In this document: positions 56,931 to 64,000 of the stretch, piece by piece
Position numbering within the stretch: the first letter of the stretch is position 1
Layout: each line of letters starts with the position of its first letter
Assembly (NCBI RefSeq): GCF_009765275.1
Contig: NZ_VOPH01000012.1
Coordinates: forward strand, 42,762 to 106,761
Direction of reading: 5' to 3'
Source: Chachezhania sediminis
GTDB lineage: Bacteria > Pseudomonadota > Alphaproteobacteria > Rhodobacterales > Rhodobacteraceae
DNA length: 64,000 bases
The notes under the pieces: generated by a model
Told to the model about the DNA's origin: nothing
Seen by the model: the letters and a program-made list of their open reading frames with translations, nothing else
The model's database searches: none
Position numbers and translations under genes: made by a program

Positions 56931-58496
56931 TCAGTCGGCCTTGCCGACCCCGAACAACAGCGTCTTGTCGGCGGCCCAGACGGTATAATTCTCGACCTTC
57001 GGCCCCAGCGCGTCGATCACCGGCTCGTAGTACAGGCCGAAGATCGGCAGGTCCTGCACCATCAGCTTGTGCAGCTGCTTGAAGATCGCCCGGCGTTCCT
57101 CGACATCCGCGGTCTGGGTCGATTTTACGTAAAGCGCCATCGCCTCGTCGCTTTGCCACTGGCGGCTGGGCGACGCTTCCTTGTCGCCGATCAGGCGGCC
57201 GTACATCTGCGACGGGTCCAGCCGCGCGGAATAGCCGAAGCTTTGCATCTGGAACTTGCCCGCCAGGTAGTTGTCCAGCTGTGCCGCCCAGTCCAGCGTC
57301 TCCAACTCGGCATTGATGCCGGCGGCCATCAGCATCGCCTGCACCAGCACCGCATTGTCGTACATGCCCTGATAGCGGGTGTTGGTCTGGATCTTCACCG
57401 CCTCGCCATTGTACCCCGCGTCCTTCAGCAGCGCGGCCGTCTTGGCCGGGTCATATTCCGGCCATTCCAGGAAATCCTCGTCGAAGAAGACGCTGGCCTC
57501 GGCCACGGCCGAGGAATTGTGCGACGCCAGGCCGTTGGTGCGCACCTCAACGATCTGGTCCCAGTCGATCGCATGGGCCAGCGCCTGCCGGAAGGTCAGG
57601 TTCGACATCATCGGGTCCAGCGTCTGGACCAGAAGCGGCGTCCAGCTCAGCCCCGGCGCCGAATCCACGACGATCCCCCGGCCGGTCGCCTGGTCGATCC
57701 GCGCGGCCTCGAATCCCGGCAGGATGTCGATCTCGCCCGCGTAAAGCGCGGCCTCGGCGGCGGCGGTATCCGGGATGACCTGGAACCGCACGTGATCGAC
57801 ACCCGCGGTCCGGTCGCCCGAAAGGCCCGACAGCGGCGCGCCCGACGGCACATAACCGTCATAGGCCGTCAGCTGCACATATTGCCCCTTGGCCCAGTCC
57901 TCCAGCATGAAGGACCCCGACCCGATGGCGCTGCCCGCGATCCACTTGCCGTCCTCGCCCACATTCGCGGGGCTGGCGATCCAGGCGTTGCACTGGATAT
58001 TGGCCAGCTGCATCAGGAACAGCGCATTGGGCGCGTTCAGGGTGAAGACGACGGTGGCGTCGTCCGGCGCCTCGACCGACACGACCTCCAGCCCCTTGGC
58101 GCCGTTGAACTCCGACGCGCAGACCCATTCATTGGCCGGATCGGTGCGCCATTTCCAGTTCCACAGCACATCGGCCGAGGTCACGGGCGATCCGTCATGA
58201 AAGGTCGCCCCGTCCCGGATGTGGAAGGTATAGACGGTCCCGTCCCCGGAAATCGTCCAGTCCTTCGCCAGCGCCGGCCCGATCCCCAGATCGGCGGTAA
58301 AGGCCACCAGCGTTTCGAAGATGTGGTGAGTGACGGTGTCCGAGTTGCTGTCGCGGTTGAACCCGTCCAGCGCCCGGATATCCGCATTCATGCGCACGTT
58401 CAGCACCGTGTCCGCCTGGGCCGCACCGGCCATGGCCAGCCCGGCAGACAGCACAAGCGCCGCACATGTCGCGCAGCGGCCTGAGTGAATAGTCAT
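56931..58496 (-). CDS. ABC transporter substrate-binding protein, family 5 (dipeptide type)
   Basis: This 521-residue periplasmic receptor has a Sec signal (residues 1-28, ending AGAAQA). Family 5 features are DGFNRDSNSDTVTHHIFETL, YTFHIRDGATFHDGSPVTSA and LTFRQALAHAIDWDQIV. It is not part of the permease transcript but convergent to it. It carries its own upstream region, where the same 23-bp motif found before the C45/permease operon occurs. AGGGG precedes the start. Confidence 0.92.
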   Translation of the reverse strand: MTIHSGRCATCAALVLSAGLAMAGAAQADTVLNVRMNADIRALDGFNRDSNSDTVTHHIFETLVAFTADLGIGPALAKDWTISGDGTVYTFHIRDGATFHDGSPVTSADVLWNWKWRTDPANEWVCASEFNGAKGLEVVSVEAPDDATVVFTLNAPNALFLMQLANIQCNAWIASPANVGEDGKWIAGSAIGSGSFMLEDWAKGQYVQLTAYDGYVPSGAPLSGLSGDRTAGVDHVRFQVIPDTAAAEAALYAGEIDILPGFEAARIDQATGRGIVVDSAPGLSWTPLLVQTLDPMMSNLTFRQALAHAIDWDQIVEVRTNGLASHNSSAVAEASVFFDEDFLEWPEYDPAKTAALLKDAGYNGEAVKIQTNTRYQGMYDNAVLVQAMLMAAGINAELETLDWAAQLDNYLAGKFQMQSFGYSARLDPSQMYGRLIGDKEASPSRQWQSDEAMALYVKSTQTADVEERRAIFKQLHKLMVQDLPIFGLYYEPVIDALGPKVENYTVWAADKTLLFGVGKAD

Positions 58497-58914
58497 GTGG
58501 AACCCCTGTCGGTTGTTATCTCCCGCCCGGACCCGACACCGGCAGGACCGATACCGGGCGCAGACTCTTCACCGCAACCTTACAGCGTTTTGATTGCATG
58601 AAAAGCATTTTTGGATTCGGATATTCCACCCTGCCGGCCTTTTGAATGCCAGTTTGCGCAATATGGCAGCAGGAAAGCGCCGCGGCAGACACCGGCACAG
58701 CACGTCGCGACCGCCGGGGCGGCGCCCGGCGGGTCTGCAAGACGGGGCAGGACAGGGAATGACGGGGGTTCAGGCAAAGCGTCGGCGTCCCGCGCGAAAC
58801 GCGCCGGCGCCGGATGCCGAGCGGCACAGGGAAGACCGGGAAAGCACAGACCGAAGGAACCGCACGGCCGCCCGAACGGCGGACGCAGGACCGGCCCCGC
58901 CGCCCGGATGCGGC
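58497..58914. other. Upstream region of the binding-protein gene
   Basis: This 418-bp gap lies between the lyase stop and the binding-protein start. Bases 58575-58630 are AT-rich and carry motif copy B. The rest is GC-rich DNA without a supported gene. Confidence 0.5.
58585..58607 (-). promoter_or_regulatory. 23-bp regulatory motif, copy B (before the ABC binding protein)
   Basis: On the minus strand the sequence reads TGCTTTTC-N6-TCAAAACGC, ending 88 bp before the start codon at 58496. It differs from copy A by one base in the conserved blocks and has the same 6-nt spacing. Confidence 0.65.
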
Positions 58915-60264
58915 CTATTCGGCGACGTCGCGCACCGCACCGCCGATCCGGGCCAGCACCCGGTCGATCATCGCGGCAGCGGCATCGGTCCCGGCGGCGG
59001 CGTCGGTCAGGCCCGGCGGCAGGGTTTCGCCCGCGACCTCGGCCAGCGCGGCCTCGAATCCCGCGCCCCCGTTGCCGACGCGGTGGGCGACCTCGTGCAG
59101 CACGGCATGGGCGCGCAGGCGGCCCAGCTTTTCCGACAGGTGGATCATCGCCGCCTCGGAATGGATCAGCCCGCCGGTCAGGTCCAGGTTCGCGCGCATC
59201 CGGTCGACGTTCACTTCCAGCCCCGCCAGAAGCTCGGCCGACAGCGTCGCGGCCCCGGCCAGCTGCGCGGTCGCATCGCAGATCGCCATCCGCTCGCGAT
59301 AGCCATGGCCCAGCCCGCGCTCGTGTTCCTGAAGCATCGCGTCCAGCACCACGGCCGGCGCGCCCTGCACGGTGCGCGCGGCCTCGATCATCGCCTCGCA
59401 GATCACCGGGTTGCGCTTCTGCGGCATGGTCGACGAACTGCCCCGCCCCGCCGCCGCCGGTTCCGCCAGCTCGCCGACCTCGGTCGACATCATGTGCGCG
59501 ATGTCCACCGCCATCCGTCCCAGCGCCGCCAGCATCGCGGCCACGGCCCCGGTCAGCCTTGCCATCCGGTCGCGGCTGACATGCCAGGAAATGTCGGGCT
59601 CCGTCAGGTCCAGCCGTTCCGCCAGCGCCTGCCGCACCGCCATGCCACGGTCCCGAAGCGAGGCCAGTGTCCCGACAGCGCCGCCGAACTGAAGAACGGA
59701 CGCGGCGTCCAATGCCGCGGCAAGATCGTCCCGCGCCCGCGCGATCTGGTCCAGCCAGACGGCGACCTTGTAGCCGAAGGTGATCGGCACCCCGTGCTGC
59801 AGCTTGGACCGCCCCGCCATCGGCGTGTGCCGGTGCCGGGCGCACAGATCGGCCAGCAAACCCACCGTCCGGTCCAGATCCGCCAGAACAGGACCAAGCG
59901 CGGCGCGCAGTTGCAGCACCTGCCCCGTGTCCATCGCGTCCTGCGTCGTGGCGCCGTAATGCACCCACTGGCCATGGGGACCGACCTTTTCGGCCACCAT
60001 CTCGACCAGCGGCGCGATGGGATAGCCCACCGTCGCCGACCGGACCCGCAGCAGGTCCAGGTCCAGCCCGCCCGACCGGCAGGCGGCTGCCACGGGCGCC
60101 GCGGCCTCTGCCGGGATGATGCCAAGACGGCCCTGAACCTCGGCCAGGGCCGCCTCGAACTGCAGATAGGCATCGACCGTCCCCGCCTCGCCGAAGACCG
60201 ACATGGCGCGCAGATAGCCTTGCGTCTGGGACAGAAGCCCCGGGGCGGTCGATGCCAGGCTCAT
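58915..60264 (-). CDS. Fumarase/aspartase-superfamily lyase (3-carboxymuconate cycloisomerase/adenylosuccinate lyase-like)
   Basis: This 449-residue enzyme has the superfamily signature GSSSTMPQKRNPVICE and the conserved GRSKLQHGVPITFGYK and YGATTQDAMDTGQ. The set resembles PcaB (3-carboxy-cis,cis-muconate cycloisomerase) more than housekeeping adenylosuccinate lyase. No other protocatechuate gene is nearby, so a different substrate (for example a fumarate-releasing adduct) is possible. The start at 60264 is 4 bp after the TAXI stop; the frame extends upstream to 60405 inside that gene and is rejected. Cotranscription with a TAXI-TRAP importer suggests that it acts on the imported compound. 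Confidence 0.84.
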   Translation of the reverse strand: MSLASTAPGLLSQTQGYLRAMSVFGEAGTVDAYLQFEAALAEVQGRLGIIPAEAAAPVAAACRSGGLDLDLLRVRSATVGYPIAPLVEMVAEKVGPHGQWVHYGATTQDAMDTGQVLQLRAALGPVLADLDRTVGLLADLCARHRHTPMAGRSKLQHGVPITFGYKVAVWLDQIARARDDLAAALDAASVLQFGGAVGTLASLRDRGMAVRQALAERLDLTEPDISWHVSRDRMARLTGAVAAMLAALGRMAVDIAHMMSTEVGELAEPAAAGRGSSSTMPQKRNPVICEAMIEAARTVQGAPAVVLDAMLQEHERGLGHGYRERMAICDATAQLAGAATLSAELLAGLEVNVDRMRANLDLTGGLIHSEAAMIHLSEKLGRLRAHAVLHEVAHRVGNGGAGFEAALAEVAGETLPPGLTDAAAGTDAAAAMIDRVLARIGGAVRDVAE

Positions 60265-60268
60265 GCCC

Positions 60269-61249
60269 TTATCCTTCGCTGCCGGGCGCGATGGCGGCCG
60301 GGATCTCGACACCGACTTCCTGATAGTACTTCGCGGCGCCCGGATGCAGCGGGATGAACGTGTCCTGCAGGATGTTTTCCGCCACCGTGCCCTTGGCCGC
60401 GGCATGGGTCGCCACCATCCGTTCGTTCCCTTCCAGGATGGCCTTCGTCACCTGGTAGGCCACGTCGTCGGGCATCGAGGCATCGACGACCACGAAGTTC
60501 CACATCGCCACCGTGTCCAGATCGCCGCCGGGCGTCTTGTAGGTGCCCTCCGGGATCACGAAGGGCACGGCATAGGGATTGGCCTTCAGAAGCGTCGCCT
60601 GGGTTTCCGGGGACATGCCGAAGATGGTGACGTCCTGCGTGTTCTCCAGTTCCGACAGCGCGGGGTGTGGAATGCCGCCCGCGGTGATGATCGCATCCAG
60701 CCGGCCATCGGCCAGCTGGCTGGCCTGGTCGCCGATGCCGCCATATTGCAGGCTGGCGTCGATCCCCATGCTGTCCATCCAGCGGGTCCAGTAGGTGCCG
60801 CCGGTGCCCGCCCGCGGGCCCGCGCCCACGCGCTTGCCTGCCAGGTCGTCCAGGCTGTCGATGCCGCTGTCTTCCAGCGCGATCATCTGGAACGGCGTCG
60901 GATACATCGCGAACAGAACCCGCAGGTCCCCGTATTTCTTGCCGGGCGCCAGCTCCAGCTCGCCGTTCATCGCTTCCCATGCGGGGCCCGATGTGGTCAT
61001 CGCCAGTTCCGTCTGCCCGCCCTGCAGCAGGATCAGGTTCTGCGCCGGGCCCTGGGTCTGCCGGGTCGAGGTCGGGATGCCCACGACATCGCTGACCACG
61101 CCGGCCACGCCTTCGCCATAGATCGCATAGACGCCGCCCGGCGACGCGGTCGAAATCGTCATGGACGCGGGCGCGGTCTGTGCGCCCGCCGGCAGGGCCG
61201 TGGCAACGGCCAGCGCCGCGGCCGCGATGAAGCTGTGTCTGATGGTCAT
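60269..61249 (-). CDS. TAXI-family TRAP transporter solute-binding protein
   Basis: This 326-residue periplasmic receptor has a signal peptide (residues 1-23, ALPAGAQ). TAXI features are ISTASPGGVYAIYGEGVAGV, RVGAGPRAGTGGTYWTRW and AMWNFVVVDASMPDDVAYQV. GGAGGAG precedes the ATG. It lies between the fused permease (46 bp upstream) and the lyase (4 bp downstream), one operon. The ligand is probably a carboxylate cleaved by that lyase. Confidence 0.92.
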   Translation of the reverse strand: MTIRHSFIAAAALAVATALPAGAQTAPASMTISTASPGGVYAIYGEGVAGVVSDVVGIPTSTRQTQGPAQNLILLQGGQTELAMTTSGPAWEAMNGELELAPGKKYGDLRVLFAMYPTPFQMIALEDSGIDSLDDLAGKRVGAGPRAGTGGTYWTRWMDSMGIDASLQYGGIGDQASQLADGRLDAIITAGGIPHPALSELENTQDVTIFGMSPETQATLLKANPYAVPFVIPEGTYKTPGGDLDTVAMWNFVVVDASMPDDVAYQVTKAILEGNERMVATHAAAKGTVAENILQDTFIPLHPGAAKYYQEVGVEIPAAIAPGSEG

Positions 61250-61295
61250 GGGGTCTCCTCCTCGGGGTTGTCTCTTGGGGTGGTTCCTGAAGGGC

Positions 61296-63413
61296 TCAGC
61301 GCCCGGGTGCCGCGGCCACCGCGGCAGGCGCGGCCCGCCGCCGGGCCCACAGCAGAAGCAGCGCGGCGATGGCGAGCCCGGCAATGTCGGTGCCCAGGCT
61401 GGACCACAACAGCAGCAGCGCCGCGATGGCGGCCACGATGCGTTCGACCGGCGTGGCGGGGCCGTAAAGCTGCCCCTCGCCCGCGACGGCGATCAGGTAG
61501 ATGGCGACCAGCGCGGTGGCAAAGACATGGGCCGTCTGGATCCAGCTGCCCTGCAGCAGGATTTCGGGGCTGGTATAGAACATGAAGGGCAGCACGAAGG
61601 CCGCGATGCCATAGCGCATGGCGCGGATCGACGTGGGCCAGGGCTTGCCCCCCGCGATGGCCGCACCTGCAAAGGCCGCGATGGCAACCGGCGGCGTGAT
61701 GGCCGAGATCACGGCGCAGTAGAAGACGAACATATGCGCGGCCAGCGCCGAAATGCCCATCTGCTGAAGCGCGGGCGCCACCACGGCGGCGGCAATGGCA
61801 TAGGCCGCGGTCGTGGGCATCCCCATGCCCAGGACGATGGAAATCATCATCGCCAGCGCGAAGGCCAGCGCCTGGCTTTCCCCCGCCGCCGACAGCAGCA
61901 CGGACGAAAACCGGCCCCCCAGCCCCGTCAGCCCCAGCACGCCCACGACGATGCCGGCACAGGCCATCACGCTGATCAGCTGCAGCGACTTGCGGGCGGA
62001 ATCCGCAAGGCCCCGGAAGGTCTCGACCCCCAGAACCTTCACGGCACCGGGCAGTTTCGCGGCCTTGCCCGTGACGACCGCCAGAACCAGCAGCAGCGCC
62101 ATGCTGGACAGGAAGGCGATGGCGCCCGCGATGTTCACGGCCATCCCCGTCAGCGGCAGCACCACGAACAGGACCAGCGGCAGCGCCAGCACATAGGACC
62201 GGAACCCGATCTCGCGGCTCAGCAGCACCAGCAGCGTCGCGGCCAGGCCCCAGGTGCCGGCGGCAATGATCGAATAGCCCGACAGCAGGATGTAAAGCAG
62301 CACCGCCAGCGGCAGCAGCAGGAAGGCGTCGGCCTTCAGCTCGGCCACCTTGGGAAGCTCCTTCCGGGGGATCCCGGTCAGGCCGGTCCGCAAGGCTTGC
62401 AGGTCCACGGTCAGATAGATCGCAAGATAGAACAGCAGGCAGGGCAGCGCCGCCGCCACGACGATGTCGGAATAGGGAATGCCGGTGATTTCCGCCATGA
62501 TGAAGGCCCCTGCCCCCATCACCGGCGGGGCAAGTTGTCCGCCCGAAGACGACGCCGCCTCGATCCCGCCGGCGCTTTCGCGGGAGTAGCCCACGCGCCG
62601 CATCATCGGGATGGTGAAGGTGCCCGACGCCACCACATTGGCCACGGCCGACCCGGACACGGTGCCGAACAGAAGGCCGGAAAAGACCGACACCTTGCCC
62701 GGACCGCCGCGCGCCGCGCCGAAGAGCGTCATCGCCAGCCGCATGAAATAGTCCCCGGCGCCCGAGGCCTGCAGGAACACGGCAAAGGCCACGAACAGGA
62801 TGATGTAGCGGGACGAGGCCGCGACCGTCATGCCGAAGATCGCGTCCTGGCTGTAGAGGAAGGAAAAGAAGTTCGCCGTCTGGAACCCCTGGTGATGCAG
62901 GATCCCCGGCAGCCACGGGCCCACGAAGACATAGCCCATGAAGATCAGCGCGATCACCGGCAGGACCAGCCCCGCCACCCGACGGGCGAATTCCAGCACC
63001 ACGATGGTGCCCGCCACGCCGCAGATGAAATCCCCTGTCGTGGTGATGACGCCCGTGCGCATGATCAGCATCTGCAGGTTCACCGCGACATAGACCGTGC
63101 AGCCGATGGCGGCCGCGATCAGGATCCAGTCGGGGATCGGGACATTGCGCCCCCGTTCCCCCCGCCAGGCCCGGATGCCGATGAAGGCCAGCGCGGCACC
63201 CATGTTGACGTGGATCACGCGATAGACCCATTCGTCGATGGACCAGAAGTTCAGGACCGCCAGGTGGAACGCCGCATAGGCCGCCGACAGCACCGTCAGC
63301 GCCACGCCCAGCCACCACGGCAGGGACCGGTCATGGCCTTCGGCGTCCAGCTCCTGCGCCCCGTCCACGGCCTGTTCCATCCCGGCCTGAAGACCCGCGC
63401 GATCCATGGTCAT
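61296..63413 (-). CDS. TRAP transporter fused 4TM/12TM permease (DctQM fusion)
   Basis: This 705-residue integral membrane protein is typical of TAXI-TRAP systems, with small and large permeases in one chain. Visible large-permease motifs are SGSAVANVVASGTFTIPMMR, GGQLAPPVMGAGAFIMAE and GMGMPTTAAYAI. The start at 63413 follows GGGGGAG; another ATG lies two codons later. A perfect 18-bp palindrome 14 bp beyond the start codon is a probable operator for the divergent GntR regulator. Confidence 0.92.
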   Translation of the reverse strand: MTMDRAGLQAGMEQAVDGAQELDAEGHDRSLPWWLGVALTVLSAAYAAFHLAVLNFWSIDEWVYRVIHVNMGAALAFIGIRAWRGERGRNVPIPDWILIAAAIGCTVYVAVNLQMLIMRTGVITTTGDFICGVAGTIVVLEFARRVAGLVLPVIALIFMGYVFVGPWLPGILHHQGFQTANFFSFLYSQDAIFGMTVAASSRYIILFVAFAVFLQASGAGDYFMRLAMTLFGAARGGPGKVSVFSGLLFGTVSGSAVANVVASGTFTIPMMRRVGYSRESAGGIEAASSSGGQLAPPVMGAGAFIMAEITGIPYSDIVVAAALPCLLFYLAIYLTVDLQALRTGLTGIPRKELPKVAELKADAFLLLPLAVLLYILLSGYSIIAAGTWGLAATLLVLLSREIGFRSYVLALPLVLFVVLPLTGMAVNIAGAIAFLSSMALLLVLAVVTGKAAKLPGAVKVLGVETFRGLADSARKSLQLISVMACAGIVVGVLGLTGLGGRFSSVLLSAAGESQALAFALAMMISIVLGMGMPTTAAYAIAAAVVAPALQQMGISALAAHMFVFYCAVISAITPPVAIAAFAGAAIAGGKPWPTSIRAMRYGIAAFVLPFMFYTSPEILLQGSWIQTAHVFATALVAIYLIAVAGEGQLYGPATPVERIVAAIAALLLLWSSLGTDIAGLAIAALLLLWARRRAAPAAVAAAPGR

Positions 63414-63427
63414 CCCCGTCTCCCCCT

Positions 63428-63445
63428 AACTTGTTCGAACAAGTT
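63428..63445. promoter_or_regulatory. Perfect palindromic operator between TRAP operon and GntR gene
   Basis: AACTTGTTCGAACAAGTT is an 18-bp perfect palindrome in the 108-bp divergent gap, close to the TRAP start codon. It is a strong candidate binding site for the adjacent GntR protein. Confidence 0.65.
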
Positions 63446-63521
63446 GACTTATGCGGATATGTTGGTGCAAGATGGGCAACAGGTCAAGCAGGGTCATGGG
63501 GACTCTGCGCAAGCCATTGGA

Positions 63522-64000
63522 ATGCCTGCTGAAATGAAGAAGCGTTACCCCGAGGTGGCAGCCCGAATCATGGCCGACCTGCGGTCCGGCAACTTCAGGG
63601 TCGGCGACCCGATGCCCAGCGAGGCGGTGCTCTGCGCCCGTTTCGGCGCCAGCCGCTCGACCATCCGCAGCGCCATGGCCGAACTGCAGCGGATGGGCAT
63701 GATCGAACGCAAGCAGGGTGCGGCGACCCGCGTCACCTCGACCGAACCGCCGCCGACCTATGTCCATTCCATGTCCGCCACCGGCGACCTGATGCACTTC
63801 GCCGGGCCGTCTTTTCGCAAGGTGCAGGACATCGCCCCCCTCGTCGCGGACGAGGCGCTGGCGCAGCGGTTGGGCGACCGCCCCGGCCGGCGCTGGATGC
63901 TGATCCGCCAGACCCGCCATATCGACGGGCAGGACGCGCCGGTGGGCTGGACCGACGTCTACCTGGCCGACGACTATGCCGACATCGCGGACGAGATTCC
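63522..64000 (+). CDS. GntR-family regulator, HutC/UTRA type (3' truncated)
   Basis: The frame opens at 63522 (ATG; a second ATG at 63534) and runs off the window after ~159 codons without a stop. The N-terminus is a GntR winged helix (ARIMADLRSGNFRVGDPMPS, ARFGASRSTIRSAMAELQRM). After a linker, a UTRA-type ligand domain begins (residues ~95 onward, with RRWMLIRQTRHIDGQDAPVG). It is divergent from the TAXI-TRAP/lyase operon with a perfect palindrome between them, so it most likely represses that operon until its ligand is present. Confidence 0.85.
   Translation, partial: MPAEMKKRYPEVAARIMADLRSGNFRVGDPMPSEAVLCARFGASRSTIRSAMAELQRMGMIERKQGAATRVTSTEPPPTYVHSMSATGDLMHFAGPSFRKVQDIAPLVADEALAQRLGDRPGRRWMLIRQTRHIDGQDAPVGWTDVYLADDYADIADEI

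Overview
The window is high-GC DNA (about 65-70% by eye) with Shine-Dalgarno sites (GGAGG), many 4-bp ATGA stop/start overlaps, three TRAP transporters and large sets of acyl-CoA genes. This gene style fits an alphaproteobacterium, most likely Rhodobacteraceae; the species cannot be named from the sequence alone. No rRNA, tRNA, insertion sequence, phage gene or CRISPR array was seen.

Layout. 1-2.9 kb: the tail of an iron-dependent alcohol dehydrogenase, a succinate-semialdehyde-type dehydrogenase and an alpha/beta hydrolase. 3.1-18.1 kb: an export and cell-surface region. It holds an RTX calcium-binding protein, a double-glycine-leader precursor whose core is rich in glycine zippers, and a complete NHLM-type peptide exporter (HlyD-like adaptor, C39 peptidase/ABC transporter, second ABC transporter). 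It then holds a Tat-type periplasmic beta-carbonic anhydrase, a class A beta-lactamase with a divergent AmpR-like regulator, and a second RTX protein. 18.3-20 kb: a HipBA toxin-antitoxin pair. 20.6-29.5 kb: two acyl-CoA ligases and an AtuD-like acyl-CoA dehydrogenase, convergent with an enoyl-CoA hydratase and a two-subunit biotin-dependent acyl-CoA carboxylase. 29.7-33.4 kb: a TRAP transporter (DctMQP) and an AraC regulator. 33.6-41.3 kb: a glutathione transferase, a beta-keto acid cleavage enzyme, an acyl-CoA dehydrogenase, a TetR regulator, a CoA ligase and a 4-hydroxyacetophenone-type Baeyer-Villiger monooxygenase. 41.4-50 kb: a serine esterase, TRAP DctQM, and a CoA ligase/racemase/VOC/DctP operon followed by a further enoyl-CoA hydratase. 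50.4-58.5 kb: a nitroreductase, a GntR regulator with two DNA-binding domains, a C45 Ntn-hydrolase and a complete dipeptide-type ABC importer. 58.9-64 kb: a fumarase/aspartase-superfamily lyase with a TAXI-TRAP transporter and a GntR regulator cut off by the window end.

How it fits together. Most of 20-64 kb looks like catabolic islands, each pairing a transporter, a regulator, and CoA activation and beta-oxidation-like steps. The most unusual locus is 5.57-13.0 kb: an apparently unmodified glycine-zipper bacteriocin-like protein, reminiscent of the Caulobacter Cdz contact-dependent killing proteins, next to an exporter type normally linked to modified peptides, with no modification enzyme and no obvious immunity gene. 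The best regulatory observation is a 23-bp motif present both upstream of the C45/ABC operon and upstream of its separately transcribed binding protein.
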